The notes beneath the pieces are model-generated. The model ran no database searches. It saw nothing but the letters and a program-made list of their open reading frames with translations, and was not told where the DNA came from. From Microbacterium terregens (GTDB lineage: Bacteria; Pseudomonadota; Alphaproteobacteria; Sphingomonadales; Sphingomonadaceae), in NCBI RefSeq assembly GCF_027922045.1, contig NZ_BSEX01000023.1, positions 82,779 through 146,778 on the forward strand: a stretch of 64,000 bases of DNA, given 5' to 3'. Shown here piece after piece: positions 50,001-59,705 of the stretch. Position numbers and translations under genes: made by a program. Numbering within the stretch: the first letter of the stretch is position 1; each line of letters begins with the position of its first letter.

Positions 50001-50782
50001 CCGACCAGCAGCGATTCCGCGCCGTCGATCCAGACCGGTGTGCCGCTGATGTGTCGCGCCTGATCCGAAAGCAGGAAAAGCACGAGGTCCGCCACTTCGT
50101 CCGAGGTGCCGGGCTCCCCATCGGTCAGCGGGATCTTCCCTTCCGGATATTCGACCGGCTCGCCCGCGACCGCCGCGTCGCGGTGTACCGTGCTGTCCTC
50201 GATATCGGTCTCGATCTGCCCCGGGCAGATCACGTTCACGCGGATCCGAAACTTGGCGAGTTCCAGCGCGAGCATCTTTGCCATCGCGACCTGCGCCGCC
50301 TTGGTGCAGCTGTATGCGGTCGCGCCGGCGTTCGAGAAGATCCGGGTGCCGTTCACCGATGCCGTGATGACGATGGCGCCGGCACCCGCATGCTTCAGGT
50401 GCGGCACGGCATAGTGGAGCGTGAGATAGGTGCCCCGCAGATTGGTGTTCATGGTACGGTCCCACTCGTCGGGCCCGAGTTCGTCGATGGGCGCCCAGAC
50501 GCCGTTGATGCCGGCGTTCGCGAACACATGATCGAGCCGCCCATAGGCGCGCACGAGATCGGCGACCGCGGCCTTCACCTGATCCTCGGCCGAGACATCC
50601 GCGACGAGCGGCAGAGCGCGACCGCCTGCATCCGCGATCTGGCGCGCGACCTGTTCGGCATCCTCGGCGGTGTGGGTCAGCACCCCGACTGCGCAGCCTT
50701 CTTCCGCCAGCCGCAGGGCAACGGCCTTGCCGATGCCTGAGCCCGCGCCGGTTACCAATGCCACCTGTCCCGAAAAGCGCAT
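49997..50782 (-). CDS. SDR family oxidoreductase (3-oxoacyl-ACP reductase-like)
   Basis: 261 residues from ATG 50782. LVTGAGSGIGKAVALRLA, NAGINGVWAPI, catalytic YSCTKAAQVAMAK, and VNVICPGQIETDIE, a complete classical SDR. FabG-like, but no fatty acid genes are near. First gene of the operon toward 49659. Its C-terminus ends WIDGAESLLVG. Confidence 0.88.
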   Translation of the reverse strand: MRFSGQVALVTGAGSGIGKAVALRLAEEGCAVGVLTHTAEDAEQVARQIADAGGRALPLVADVSAEDQVKAAVADLVRAYGRLDHVFANAGINGVWAPIDELGPDEWDRTMNTNLRGTYLTLHYAVPHLKHAGAGAIVITASVNGTRIFSNAGATAYSCTKAAQVAMAKMLALELAKFRIRVNVICPGQIETDIEDSTVHRDAAVAGEPVEYPEGKIPLTDGEPGTSDEVADLVLFLLSDQARHISGTPVWIDGAESLLVG

Positions 50783-50852
50783 GCCGTCAGCCCCACTATC
50801 CAAGCTTGTGACGTCCGAACGATCCCGAGGGCGCTTCTATCCCGCCCCGCCA

Positions 50853-50870
50853 GCCGGTCGTGGCGACCGG
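50853..50870 (-). terminator. Hairpin after the alpha/beta hydrolase, weak terminator candidate
   Basis: CCGGTCG (50854-50860) and CGACCGG (50864-50870) form a 7-bp stem with a 3-nt loop, 1 nt after the hydrolase stop (minus strand). There is no T-tract, so termination may be weak or Rho-dependent. Confidence 0.35.
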
Positions 50871-50871
50871 T

Positions 50872-51747
50872 TCAAGATTGGAGGTGATCGAGGATCCGCG
50901 CCGTCACCCGCTCGGGCTGCTCCAGATGCAGCCAGTGGGTCGCATCCTCCAGGATCTCCAGGTCACCCTGCTCGCACTGCCCCAGGCTCGCACGTGCGAC
51001 ATGCGGCTCCAGGAAGCTGTCCTTCCCGCCCCACAGGATACGCGTGGGCACCGCGATCCGCGCCGATCCGCCGGACCTTCGATGCCGAAGCGCGCGATAG
51101 TAGTTCAGCATGGCGGTAAACCGCCCCGGCCGCTGCCAGGCCTGCATGTAGCGGTCGAGCGCTCCCGCCTCGAATGCGCCGGGAGCGGCCGAGCCCTCCA
51201 TCATCGTGCGCAAGCCTGCAAAGTCGAAGCTTCCGAACACGGCTTCCGGCAGCCACGGAAGCTGGAAGAACATGGCATAGCTGCTCCGCAGCGCCTGGGT
51301 CGGGTGCTTGAGCGCCTGCGCTCCCCATACGTCCGGATGCGGCGCGTCGAGGATCACCAGCTTCTCGACATGGCCGGCGTGGCGAGCCGCGACCCACCAG
51401 GCGATCACCCCGCCCCAGTCGTGGCCGACGAGGTTGAAACGCGGCACGTGGAGAGCCTCGGCCAGGGCAACCACATCGGCTGCCAGCACGTCGAGATCGT
51501 AGGAGGCGAGACCCTGCGGCGCCTCGCTCAGATTATAGCCTCGCAAATCCGGGACGATCACCCGGAAGCCGGCATCGGCCAGGGGCTGGATTTGCTTGCG
51601 CCAGGCCCACCAGAATTCCGGGAACCCGTGCAGCAGGATGAGCGGCTGCCCGTCTCCCGGTCCGGCCTCCACGACATGCAACTCGATGCCGTTCGCCCGC
51701 ACCTGCCGGCTCGTCCAACCCGCGGCGATCCATTCGTTTTTGGTCAT
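50872..51747 (-). CDS. Alpha/beta hydrolase (epoxide hydrolase-like)
   Basis: 291 residues. Oxyanion motif LLHGFPEFWWAW, nucleophile in LVGHDWGGVIAWW (Asp, as in epoxide hydrolases and haloalkane dehalogenases), and catalytic His in ATHWLHLEQPERV. The acid is probably in WGGKDSFLE. Lid tyrosines may supply the epoxide proton donor (NYYRALRHR). Epoxide hydrolase is more likely than dehalogenase because of HGFPE, but the substrate is unknown. Confidence 0.87.
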   Translation of the reverse strand: MTKNEWIAAGWTSRQVRANGIELHVVEAGPGDGQPLILLHGFPEFWWAWRKQIQPLADAGFRVIVPDLRGYNLSEAPQGLASYDLDVLAADVVALAEALHVPRFNLVGHDWGGVIAWWVAARHAGHVEKLVILDAPHPDVWGAQALKHPTQALRSSYAMFFQLPWLPEAVFGSFDFAGLRTMMEGSAAPGAFEAGALDRYMQAWQRPGRFTAMLNYYRALRHRRSGGSARIAVPTRILWGGKDSFLEPHVARASLGQCEQGDLEILEDATHWLHLEQPERVTARILDHLQS

Positions 51748-51805
51748 GCCGGCTCAAGCCGCGGGAACCAGAGGAGTTCCCGCGCTCGCGACCGGGCCGG
51801 CGGCG

Positions 51806-52798
51806 TCAGGGGTTCCCCTTCCCGCCATTCGCCCCGACCACACCACCGGTGGTGAAACCCGAATCGTCGGAGGCGAGAAGCACGTAATGCGCCGCCAGTT
51901 CCGCCGGTTGGCCGGCGCGTCCCAGCGGCGTGTCCTTGCCGAACTCGCCAAGCTTCCCGGGCAATTGCCCGCCGGCGACTTGCAGCGGCGTCCAGAACGG
52001 GCCCGGCGCGACCATGTTGACGCGGATCCCCTTCTTGGCGAGTTGCTTGGCGAGACCCTTGGTGAAGATCAGGATCGCGCCCTTGGTCGAGGCGTAGTCG
52101 AGCAGTTCCTCGCCCGGATCATAGCTGTTCACCGAACCCGTGTTGATGATCACGGCGCCGGGCTTCAGGTGCGGGATGGCGCTCTTGCTGAGGCGGAAGG
52201 TCGCAAAGATGTTGGTCTCGAATGTCCGGACCATCTGCTCGTCGCTGATCTCCGAGATGTCGGCCTTGCTTTGCTGGTAGGCGGCATTGTTGACGAGGAT
52301 GTCGAGGCCGCCCAGCCCTTCCACTGCGCGCGCGATGATGCGCCTGCAATTGTCGAGGCCGCGAATGTCCATGGGGATGGCCACTGCCTTGCGCCCGGCC
52401 TCGCGGATCAGGGAGACGACCTCGCGGGCATCCGGCTCCTCGTCCGGGTGGTAGTTGATGGCGACGTCGGCACCTTCCCGGGCATAGGCGATGGCTGCCG
52501 CACGTCCGATGCCGCTGTCGCCGCCGGTGATCAGCGCCTTCCGGCCCAGGAGCTTGCCCGAGCCCTTGTAGCTGGTCTCCCCGCAATCCGGCCGCGGGCT
52601 CATCTTGCTCTGCAGGCCGGGCCAGGGCTGGCGCTGTTCGGGAAAAGGCCCGGCTGTATATTTGCTCCGCGGATCCCGCAGCGGAGCCGGTGCCGCGCCT
52701 GGGCCTGCGCCCTGGGCCAATCCGGGAGCGGCAGTCGCCGCCAAACCCAACGCCGCCCCGCCAAGCAACGCCCGGCGCGAAGGTTCGCCTGTGCTCAC
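51806..52798 (-). CDS. SDR family oxidoreductase with Tat signal (YghA-like)
   Basis: 330 residues from GTG 52798, with AGGAGA upstream. The N-terminus SRRALLGGAALGLAATAAPGLAQ is a twin-arginine signal, so a folded, cofactor-loaded enzyme is probably exported. Then PWPGLQSKMSPRPDCGETSYKGSGKL and the SDR core LITGGDSGIGRAAAIAYA, VNNAAYQQSKADI, catalytic YASTKGAIL. This long N-terminal form (YghA-type) is linked to general stress in alphaproteobacteria. Upstream lies a GAAAC-N16-CGTT sequence at 52827-52851. Confidence 0.9.
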   Translation of the reverse strand: MSTGEPSRRALLGGAALGLAATAAPGLAQGAGPGAAPAPLRDPRSKYTAGPFPEQRQPWPGLQSKMSPRPDCGETSYKGSGKLLGRKALITGGDSGIGRAAAIAYAREGADVAINYHPDEEPDAREVVSLIREAGRKAVAIPMDIRGLDNCRRIIARAVEGLGGLDILVNNAAYQQSKADISEISDEQMVRTFETNIFATFRLSKSAIPHLKPGAVIINTGSVNSYDPGEELLDYASTKGAILIFTKGLAKQLAKKGIRVNMVAPGPFWTPLQVAGGQLPGKLGEFGKDTPLGRAGQPAELAAHYVLLASDDSGFTTGGVVGANGGKGNP

Positions 52799-52950
52799 TG
52801 TCTGTCTCCTGATTGGGAAAACCCCGAACGGGCGGCAGCATCAAAGGTTTCGCGATGCTGGGACAAGGATCGCCCCAACCCGAAAACCGCGACATCGATG
52901 GCGCAATCCGCGGCATCTGTGCGTTGACCAGATACACACGGAGGTTCGCA

Positions 52951-53145
52951 ATGGACGAGCGCAAGATCAGCAACGGCCCAAACGAACGCGCGCGGGACGA
53001 AAGCATCGCGGGGACGGGTCCCGGCATCCCTGACGAAGCCCTTGCCCCCGGCGAAGCGCTTCCGGCCGCGCCTTCCGACGAAGAAGTTCAGCGCGTCGCG
53101 GCAAAGCTCGGAGTAGCGGGGACAGCTGAGCGCAAGGACGATTGA
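52951..53145 (+). CDS. Small hydrophilic protein, 64 residues
   Basis: ATG 52951 with GGAGG 7 nt upstream. Highly charged, probably disordered N-terminal half (MDERKISNGPNERARDES) and acidic/Pro-rich middle, then EEVQRVAAKLGVAGTAERKDD. No domain recognised. Divergent from the YghA-like gene, so possibly from the same stress-controlled region. Confidence 0.7.
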   Translation: MDERKISNGPNERARDESIAGTGPGIPDEALAPGEALPAAPSDEEVQRVAAKLGVAGTAERKDD

Positions 53146-53292
53146 TCGGGCCGATCCGGGTCGACGGTCTTTACACCTTGCTCCGGAGCCCCGCTCGTCG
53201 CAGCCCGGTCGCCCTTCTATTTTCCTGCCGGCCCGCACTGCGGCCCGCTTCCCGCGTTGAGCGATCGGATTGGCAGCAGGAAAGGGAACGAC

Positions 53293-53853
53293 GTGGACTT
53301 GGCAGAACTGTTGCTGGGCATCGGGCGTGAGGCGCAGGCGCTTTCGGCCGGACAGATGGCCTGCCGCGCAGTCGTCCTCTATGTCGCCACGCTCGCGATC
53401 GTCCGGATCGGCAAGAAACGCTTCCTCAGCCGGGCGAGCGCGTTCGACGTAATCGTCGGCATCGTCATAGGATCGATCGCCAGCCGCGCGATCACCGGCA
53501 ACGCGCCCATCCTGCCATCACTTGCAGCCATCGCGGCCGTGGTCGCGCTGCACTGGCTGGTCTCGGCCGTCGCGGTGCGGTGGCATGGCTTCGGCCATCT
53601 CATCAAGGGAGGCGATGAGATCCTGATCCGCGAAGGCGTCGTCGACGAGCACATGCTCCGTGCCGCCCATATGACCGACCGCGATCTCAGCGAGGCGCTG
53701 CGCGAGGAAGGTGTGGCGGACCCCGCAGGCGTGAAGCAGGCGCACCTTGAACGCAACGGCAAGGTCAGCGTGATCAAGTCGGAAGGCGGGGCGAAGGTCG
53801 TCGATATCGTCGTTGCGCCTGGGGTGCAGACGGTGCGGATCGAGATCGACTGA
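53293..53853 (+). CDS. DUF421 (YetF-like) membrane protein
   Basis: 186 residues from GTG 53293, with AGGAAAGGGA upstream; an in-frame TTG at 53257 is weaker. Three N-terminal membrane segments, with KRFLSRASAFDVIVGIVIGSIASRAITG typical of DUF421, then a soluble C-terminal domain (about 95-186) with IREGVVDEHMLRAAHMTDRDL and LERNGKVSVIKS. Function unknown, common in stress regions. Confidence 0.88.
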   Translation: MDLAELLLGIGREAQALSAGQMACRAVVLYVATLAIVRIGKKRFLSRASAFDVIVGIVIGSIASRAITGNAPILPSLAAIAAVVALHWLVSAVAVRWHGFGHLIKGGDEILIREGVVDEHMLRAAHMTDRDLSEALREEGVADPAGVKQAHLERNGKVSVIKSEGGAKVVDIVVAPGVQTVRIEID

Positions 53854-53927
53854 CGCTCCTTCGGTCGATGCGCGGGAACCCGTCCGCAGTGCCGTGGATT
53901 CCAGTTCTACCTATCAGGAGGCAGGAA

Positions 53928-54113
53928 ATGGCAGACGACAAGACCAAGATTGGCGGCAGCGATCGCCGGACGGTGGCAGCCGACGAACCTTACGAAGTCG
54001 AGTATTTCGCGCGCAAGCACGGCTTGCATGCGGAGCAGGCCCGCGAACTCATCGGCCGGATCGGCAATGATCGCGCCGCACTCGACGCCGCCGCTGAGCA
54101 GCTGAAGGGCTAG
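53928..54113 (+). CDS. DUF3606 domain-containing protein
   Basis: 61 residues from ATG 53928, with AGGAGG followed by AGGAA upstream. The whole protein is the DUF3606 domain: DDKTKIGGSDRRTVAADEPYEV, FARKHGLHAEQARELIGRIG. Small soluble helical family of unknown function, frequent in alphaproteobacterial general stress regulons. Confidence 0.88.
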   Translation: MADDKTKIGGSDRRTVAADEPYEVEYFARKHGLHAEQARELIGRIGNDRAALDAAAEQLKG

Positions 54114-54117
54114 GCCC

Positions 54118-54222
54118 TTGTTCCTGCTCTTCTCCCGCCGGATCGGCTGCCTGGGGTCGCTGGTGATCTCGGCCATCGCGACCGTGCTGATCCTGGCGCT
54201 AATGGGAGTCGTGCAGATCTAG
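54118..54222 (+). CDS. Very small membrane protein, 34 residues
   Basis: TTG start at 54118, 4 nt after the DUF3606 stop, ending at TAG 54220-54222. Reads MFLLFSRRIGCLGSLVIS then a hydrophobic stretch to ALMGVVQI: one membrane helix preceded by an Arg pair and Gly/Cys. Good coding GC pattern and position directly after DUF3606 support it, but it is short and has no ATG. Confidence 0.45.
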   Translation: MFLLFSRRIGCLGSLVISAIATVLILALMGVVQI

Positions 54223-54669
54223 AAGCGCGCAACTTTCCTGTTGGCCGCCTGAACTCCGGCATCGCAATGGTTTGTCACCGATGGCCGGTGTCCTCATGCG
54301 GCCAACACCTCACGCAGGTTTGGCCCGCCGTGCCGCCACTCGTTTCGAGCAGGCTGTGGCACAGGCCCCCTCCGCACCCATGTCGAGGGTCCGCTGAGCG
54401 ATACCCCAACCTCCCGCTGACTGATCGCCCCACCCCACCTACCCGCCCTGTCGCTGCGGCTGGGCCACCTCCGCCGATCTGCCCGTCCGAGCTGACGGCG
54501 ATCTCCCACCGTGCCGTTTCTCGGTGAGCAGCATTCATCGCTTCGTTGAGTTGCTTTGCAGGCGCGATCGCCTGTGCCAAGCGTTAGAAGGACCGAAGGT
54601 GCGCGCAACGGCGGTGCGGCCATGCGTATGCGCGGCGCCGACGGACCGGCGAAGGAAGGAACCTTTATC
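54223..54669. other. 447-bp region without recognised gene
   Basis: GC-rich. No ORF here looks real: candidate frames are Pro/Arg-rich shadows. No tRNA, no convincing promoter, no IS end was found. The last 20 bases hold the purine-rich ribosome site (AAGGAAGGAA) of the following gene. Confidence 0.5.
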
Positions 54670-55311
54670 ATGGCCGCAGAGGCTGAATTTGGAATTTCCC
54701 GCCGAACCGTTCTTGCCAGCGGGGCGGCAACGGCGGTCGCCGCGACTGCGCCGGCGAGCGCCGCGGCAGCGCAAGCGACAATCGCTGCGGAAGCGGTGCC
54801 GACCATGCCCGTCTCGTTTGAGGTGAACGGCCAGAAGCGCGATCTCACCCTCGATCCGCGCACCACGCTGCTCGACGCGTTGCGCGAGCACCTGCACCTC
54901 ACCGGCACCAAGAAAGGCTGCGACCACGGGCAGTGCGGCGCCTGCACGGTGATCGTGAATGGCGTCCGGATCAACTCCTGCCTCAGCCTCGCCGCCCAGC
55001 ACCAGGGCGACACGGTCACGACGATCGAGGGCCTGGGCACGCCTGAGAAGCTGCACCCGATGCAGGCCGCGTTCGTGCGCCACGACGGCTATCAATGCGG
55101 CTACTGCACGCCGGGCCAGATCTGCTCGGCGGTTGCGGTGCTGGACGAGATCAAGCGCGGCGTGCCGAGCCATGTGCAGGCCGACGTGACGAAGAAGCCC
55201 GGCTTCACCAACATCGAGATGCGCGAGCGGATGAGCGGCAACATCTGCCGGTGCGGCGCCTATTCGAACATCGCCGAGGCCATGGCCGAAGTGGCGGGAG
55301 CCAAAGCATGA
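54670..55311 (+). CDS. paoA: Aldehyde oxidoreductase 2Fe-2S subunit (PaoA-like)
   Basis: 213 residues from ATG 54670. Tat signal [18 protein letters not shown] directs export of the assembled complex. Ferredoxin-like [2Fe-2S] with [16 protein letters not shown] and a fourth Cys in INSC; C-terminal second cluster with [11 protein letters not shown] and [15 protein letters not shown]. Small subunit of the periplasmic xanthine dehydrogenase-type PaoABC molybdenum enzyme that oxidises aldehydes. ATGA overlap with paoB. Confidence 0.92.
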   Translation: MAAEAEFGISRRTVLASGAATAVAATAPASAAAAQATIAAEAVPTMPVSFEVNGQKRDLTLDPRTTLLDALREHLHLTGTKKGCDHGQCGACTVIVNGVRINSCLSLAAQHQGDTVTTIEGLGTPEKLHPMQAAFVRHDGYQCGYCTPGQICSAVAVLDEIKRGVPSHVQADVTKKPGFTNIEMRERMSGNICRCGAYSNIAEAMAEVAGAKA

Positions 55312-56258
55312 AGGCCTTCACCTACGAGCGCGCCACGGACCCGGTAGCCGCCGCCCAGGCCGCGGCCCGGCCGGGCACCAAGTTCCTGGCCGGCGGCACC
55401 AACCTGCTCGACCTGATGAAGCTGGAGATCGAGGCGCCGACCCATCTCGTCGACGTCCAGGGCCTGGGTTTCGACAAGATCGAGAAGACCGCGGACGGCG
55501 GCCTCAGGATCGGGGCGCTCGTCACCAACACCGATCTTGCGACCGACGCGCGCGTGCGCCGCGACTATGGCGTGCTCGCCCGTGCGATCGTGGCCGGCGC
55601 CTCCGGCCAGCTTCGGAACAAGGCGACGACCGCGGGCAACCTGCTCCAGCGCACCCGCTGCCCCTATTTCTACGACACCAACCTGCCCTGCAACAAGCGC
55701 AAGCCGGGCTCTGGCTGCGGCGCGATCGGGGGTGTCTCGCGCCAGCTCGCGGTGATCGGATCGAGCGAGGCCTGCATCGCGACCAACCCCAGCGACATGG
55801 CGGTGGCGATGCGCGTGCTCGACGCCACGGTCGAGACGGTCAACCCGCAGGGGCAGACGCGATCGATCCCGATCGCCGACTTCCATCGGCTGCCCGGAGA
55901 CACGCCGCACATCGAGAACGTGCTGACCCCGGGTGAGCTGATCACCGCGGTGACGCTGCCAAAGCCGGTGGGCGGGTTCCAGATGTACGAGAAGGTGCGG
56001 GACCGCGCGTCCTATGCGTTTGCCGTCGTGTCCGTCGCCGCGATCGTCCAGAAGGATGGCACGGGCCGGGTCGCGCTGGGCGGCGTCGCGCACAAGCCGT
56101 GGCGGGTCGAGGCAGCGGAGGCGGCGATGCCGCAAGGCGCCAGGGCCGTTTCGGCGAGGCTGCTCGCCGGGGCGAAGCCCACGCACGACAATGCATTCAA
56201 GCTGCCGCTCGCCGAGCGCACGCTGGCAGCGGTGATGACCGAAGCGAGGTCCGCATGA
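55308..56258 (+). CDS. paoB: Aldehyde oxidoreductase FAD-binding subunit (PaoB-like)
   Basis: 316 residues. FAD-binding domain typical of molybdenum hydroxylases: [40 protein letters not shown]. The insertion [20 protein letters not shown], with a further Cys in [10 protein letters not shown], corresponds to the additional [4Fe-4S] cluster of PaoB. Middle subunit; overlaps both neighbours by 4 nt. Confidence 0.92.
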   Translation: MKAFTYERATDPVAAAQAAARPGTKFLAGGTNLLDLMKLEIEAPTHLVDVQGLGFDKIEKTADGGLRIGALVTNTDLATDARVRRDYGVLARAIVAGASGQLRNKATTAGNLLQRTRCPYFYDTNLPCNKRKPGSGCGAIGGVSRQLAVIGSSEACIATNPSDMAVAMRVLDATVETVNPQGQTRSIPIADFHRLPGDTPHIENVLTPGELITAVTLPKPVGGFQMYEKVRDRASYAFAVVSVAAIVQKDGTGRVALGGVAHKPWRVEAAEAAMPQGARAVSARLLAGAKPTHDNAFKLPLAERTLAAVMTEARSA

Positions 56259-58474
56259 AGTTCGATACGCCCGCGGGCACCAACCCGATCGATCAGCAAA
56301 AGGTCGTGGGCCGCGCCCACAGCCGCATCGACGGACCGCTCAAGGCGACCGGCACGGCACCCTATGCCTATGAGTTCCACCGCGAGATTGCCGACGCAGC
56401 CTATGGCTATGTGGTGGGAGCCGCGGTCGCGAAGGGCCGCATCCGCGCGATGAACCTGCGCGACGCGAAGGCGGCGCCGGGGGTGATCGCGATCGTAACG
56501 GCCGCCGATGCCGGCAAGCTCGGCAAGGGCAACTACAACACGGCCAAGCTGCTGGGCGGCCCGGAGGTCGACCATTATCACCAGGCGGTCGCCCTCGTCG
56601 TGGCCGAGACGTTCGAGCAGGCCCGCGCAGCAGCCGCGCTGGTCCGCGTCGACTATGACCGGGGCGCCGGCCGCTTCGACTTGGACGAGGGGCTGAAGAC
56701 GGCACCGCTGACGGGGGGCAACAGCGGCGAGGGCAGCGAATCCCCGCCCGAGCACCGGGTCGGCAAGTTCGAGGAGGCCTTTGCCGCCGCGCCGGTGAAA
56801 CTGGACGCACTGTACACGACGCCCGACCACAGCCACGCAATGATGGAGCCGTTCGCCTCCATCGCCGCCTGGAACGGCGACGAGCTGACGCTCTGGACGT
56901 CCAACCAGATGATCGACTGGGGGCGTTCGGACCTCGCCAGGACGCTGGGGATGCCGAAGGAGAAGATTCGCTTCCTTTCGCCCTATGTCGGCGGCGGCTT
57001 TGGCGGGAAGCTGTTCCTGCGCACCGACGCGGTGCTGGCGGCGCTGGGAGCGCGCGCGGCGAAGCGGCCGGTAAAGCTCGCGCTGCAGCGGCCGCTGATC
57101 GCGAACAACACCACGCACCGGCCGGCGACGCGCCAGCGCATCCGCATCGGCACGACCCCGGACGGCACCATCACCGCCATCGCGCACGAGAGCGGATCGG
57201 GCGATCTGCCCGGCGGCGGCCCAGAGACCGCGGTGAACCAGACCGAGCTGCTCTATGCCGGCGCCAACCGGCTGACCTCGCTGCGGCTCGCCGTGCTCGA
57301 TCTGCCGGAGGGCAATGCGATGCGGGCGCCCGGCGAAGCGCCGGGCATGATGGCGCTGGAGATCGCGATCGACGAAGTGGCCGAGAAGCTCGGCATGGAC
57401 CCGATCGCCTTTCGCGTGAAGAACGACACCCAGGTCGATCCCAAGACGCCGACGCGCCGGTTCTCGCAGCGCAACCTCGTCCGCTGCCTGGAGGAAGGCG
57501 CCGACCGCTTCGGTTGGTCGCGTCGCCAGGCGAAGCCCGCCCAGGTGCGGGACGGCCGCTGGCTGGTGGGAATGGGCGTGGCGGCGGCGTTCCGCAACCA
57601 CCTCGCCCTGCCGTCCGGCGCGCGCGTGCGACTGGGCCGCGACGGAGTGGTGACGGTCGAGACCGACATGACCGACATCGGGACCGGCAGCTACACCATC
57701 ATCGCCCAGACCGCGGCCGAGATGATGGGCGTGCCGATCGAGCAGGTGGCCGTGAAGCTCGGGGATTCGAGCTTCCCCATCTCTGCCGGTTCGGGCGGCC
57801 AGTTCGGTGCCGCCAGCGCGACCTCGGGCGTCTACGCCGCCTGCGTCAAGCTGCGCGAGGCGGTGGCCCAGCGGCTCGGCTTCAACTCGGCCGACGCGCA
57901 GTTCACCGGCGGCAAGGTCACCGGCGGCAATCGCTCGGCCAGCCTAGCCCAAGCGGTTGCTGCCGGAGAGCTGGTCGCCGAGGACAAGATGGAATGGGGC
58001 GACCTTGGCAAGCAGATGCAGCAGTCGACCTTCGGCGCCCACTTCGTCGAGGTTGGGGTCGATGCCTATACGGGCGTGACCCGCGTGCGGCGGATGCTGG
58101 CGGTCTGTGCGGCCGGCCGGATCCTGAACCCCATTACTGCCCGCAGCCAGATGATCGGCGCGATGACGATGGGTGTCGGCGGCGCGCTGATGGAGGCGCT
58201 CGAGGTCGACAAGCGCTTCGGCTTCTTCGTCAACCACGATCTTGCCGGCTATGAAGTGCCGGTCCACGCCGACATCCCGCACCAGGAGGTGATCTTCCTG
58301 GACGAGGCGGACCCGACGGCGAACCCGCTGAAGGCCAAGGGCGTGGGCGAGCTGGGGCTCTGCGGGGTCGGGGCGGCGGTCGCCAACGCGATCTACAATG
58401 CGACGGGCGTCCGGGTGCGCGACTATCCCATCACGCTCGACAAGCATCTGGAGAAGTTGCCTGCGATCGCCTGA
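56255..58474 (+). CDS. paoC: Aldehyde oxidoreductase molybdenum-binding subunit (PaoC-like)
   Basis: 739 residues from ATG 56255. Xanthine dehydrogenase family large subunit: [75 protein letters not shown], and the catalytic glutamate in [14 protein letters not shown] near the C-terminus. Binds the molybdenum cofactor, made in part by moaD-moaE at 17.5-18.2 kb. The PaoD-type maturation chaperone is not found after it. Confidence 0.93.
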   Translation: MKFDTPAGTNPIDQQKVVGRAHSRIDGPLKATGTAPYAYEFHREIADAAYGYVVGAAVAKGRIRAMNLRDAKAAPGVIAIVTAADAGKLGKGNYNTAKLLGGPEVDHYHQAVALVVAETFEQARAAAALVRVDYDRGAGRFDLDEGLKTAPLTGGNSGEGSESPPEHRVGKFEEAFAAAPVKLDALYTTPDHSHAMMEPFASIAAWNGDELTLWTSNQMIDWGRSDLARTLGMPKEKIRFLSPYVGGGFGGKLFLRTDAVLAALGARAAKRPVKLALQRPLIANNTTHRPATRQRIRIGTTPDGTITAIAHESGSGDLPGGGPETAVNQTELLYAGANRLTSLRLAVLDLPEGNAMRAPGEAPGMMALEIAIDEVAEKLGMDPIAFRVKNDTQVDPKTPTRRFSQRNLVRCLEEGADRFGWSRRQAKPAQVRDGRWLVGMGVAAAFRNHLALPSGARVRLGRDGVVTVETDMTDIGTGSYTIIAQTAAEMMGVPIEQVAVKLGDSSFPISAGSGGQFGAASATSGVYAACVKLREAVAQRLGFNSADAQFTGGKVTGGNRSASLAQAVAAGELVAEDKMEWGDLGKQMQQSTFGAHFVEVGVDAYTGVTRVRRMLAVCAAGRILNPITARSQMIGAMTMGVGGALMEALEVDKRFGFFVNHDLAGYEVPVHADIPHQEVIFLDEADPTANPLKAKGVGELGLCGVGAAVANAIYNATGVRVRDYPITLDKHLEKLPAIA

Positions 58475-58693
58475 TGCGGACAGATGCCACGCTTCTCCCC
58501 TTCGATGCGGTTGTTCCTATCGAAGGGGCGGGGCTGACGCGCAGAAAGATCTAGAGCCATGATCCGTCTAGCGCTCCATCGTTTGATTGCGGACGACAGC
58601 ACCGTGCTCGGCTTCGGCATGTATCAGGCGGCGTTCGAGAAAAATGCTCGATCCTTCGAGACGCTGATCAATCCAGGCGATCGGCTGTAGCCC
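58475..58693. other. Spacer between paoC and the LysR gene
   Basis: 219 bp. A 43-codon ORF at 58560-58690 ends 3 nt before the LysR start but resembles no family; treated as doubtful. No terminator is obvious. Confidence 0.3.
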
Positions 58694-59602
58694 GTGGCTG
58701 CGAACCGATCCGATCTCGCCGACATCACCTACTTCCTGGCCATCGCCAGGCACCGCAGCTTCCGCTTGGCGGGACTGGAGGTAGGGGTCAGCGCATCCGC
58801 GCTGAGCCATGCCTTGAAAGGACTGGAAGGGCGCCTCGGCGTCAGGCTGCTCAATCGCACCAACCGTAGCGTCACGCTGACTGCGGCGGGTGAGGAACTG
58901 CGCGACGCGATCAGCCAGCCGTTCACCGCGATCGACCGGGCGCTTGAGGATCTCAATCGCTACCGTGATGCGCCAACCGGCCGCATCCGCCTGAATGTCG
59001 TCGCCGATGCGGTCCCGTTGCTGTTCGGATCGGTGCTGCCGCTGTTCGCCGAGCGCTTTCCCGACATCGAAGTCGACATCGTTGCGACCAACCGCATGGT
59101 CGATGTGGTCGGCAGCGGCTTCGACGCGGGGATCCGCTATGGCGGCACCGTTCCCGAAGACATGGTCGCCCAGCGTCTCTCCGCCAACCTGCGCTGGGTC
59201 GTGGCGGCATCTCCTGCGTATCTGGAGCGCTACGGGGTGCCTGGTGCGCCGCAGGACCTCCAGCAGCATCGCTGCATCGGCGTGCGGCTAGGGAACGGGC
59301 GTATCTATCATTGGGAGTTCGAAGGACCGGAGGGCGAGTTCGCCCTGCCGGTTCAGAGCAAGATCACCGTGGATGATACCCAGGCTCTGTTGACGCTGGG
59401 CTTGCAGGGCATGGGGCTCATCTATGGTCTGGAACCGGCCTTCGCGCCCTATGTGGCCCGCGGCCAACTCAGTCTGGTTCTGGAGGAGTGGGCTACCCAG
59501 GGACCAGGCTATCACATCTATTATTCCAGCCGCCACCAGGTGCCGACCGCGCTTCGCCTCCTGATCGAGCTCATCCGCGAAGTTCGGCCCTTGGGCTTGT
59601 GA
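58694..59602 (+). CDS. LysR family transcriptional regulator
   Basis: 302 residues, GTG start 58694. N-terminal winged helix with FLAIARHRSFRLAGLEVGVSASALSHALKGLEGRLGVRLLNRTNRSV, then a substrate-binding domain starting TGRIRLNVV. It is the CrgA/AaeR-like LysR subgroup (LEGRLGVRLLNRTNRSV). Probably regulates the paoABC genes upstream or the SDR and cupin downstream. Effector unknown. Confidence 0.9.
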   Translation: MAANRSDLADITYFLAIARHRSFRLAGLEVGVSASALSHALKGLEGRLGVRLLNRTNRSVTLTAAGEELRDAISQPFTAIDRALEDLNRYRDAPTGRIRLNVVADAVPLLFGSVLPLFAERFPDIEVDIVATNRMVDVVGSGFDAGIRYGGTVPEDMVAQRLSANLRWVVAASPAYLERYGVPGAPQDLQQHRCIGVRLGNGRIYHWEFEGPEGEFALPVQSKITVDDTQALLTLGLQGMGLIYGLEPAFAPYVARGQLSLVLEEWATQGPGYHIYYSSRHQVPTALRLLIELIREVRPLGL

Positions 59603-59705
59603 GCGCGGGCGATGAGCGACGCTCACCGTCTCATGAACGGCTGCCGGGCTAATCCCGCCCTGGTTCGAGGCCTACGTCCCGGGTGACAAGCTTCGGAGGC
59701 CAACA

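Noticed and set aside
51760..51784. 9-bp hairpin CGCGGGAAC / GTTCCCGCG between the hydrolase and the YghA-like gene
   Set aside because: No T-tract in either direction and it lies between two genes of one strand; considered as terminator or GTTCCC operator, but evidence is insufficient.
58560..58690. 43-codon ORF ending 3 nt before the LysR start
   Set aside because: No ribosome site, no hydrophobic or conserved pattern, and no family resemblance; short enough to occur by chance.
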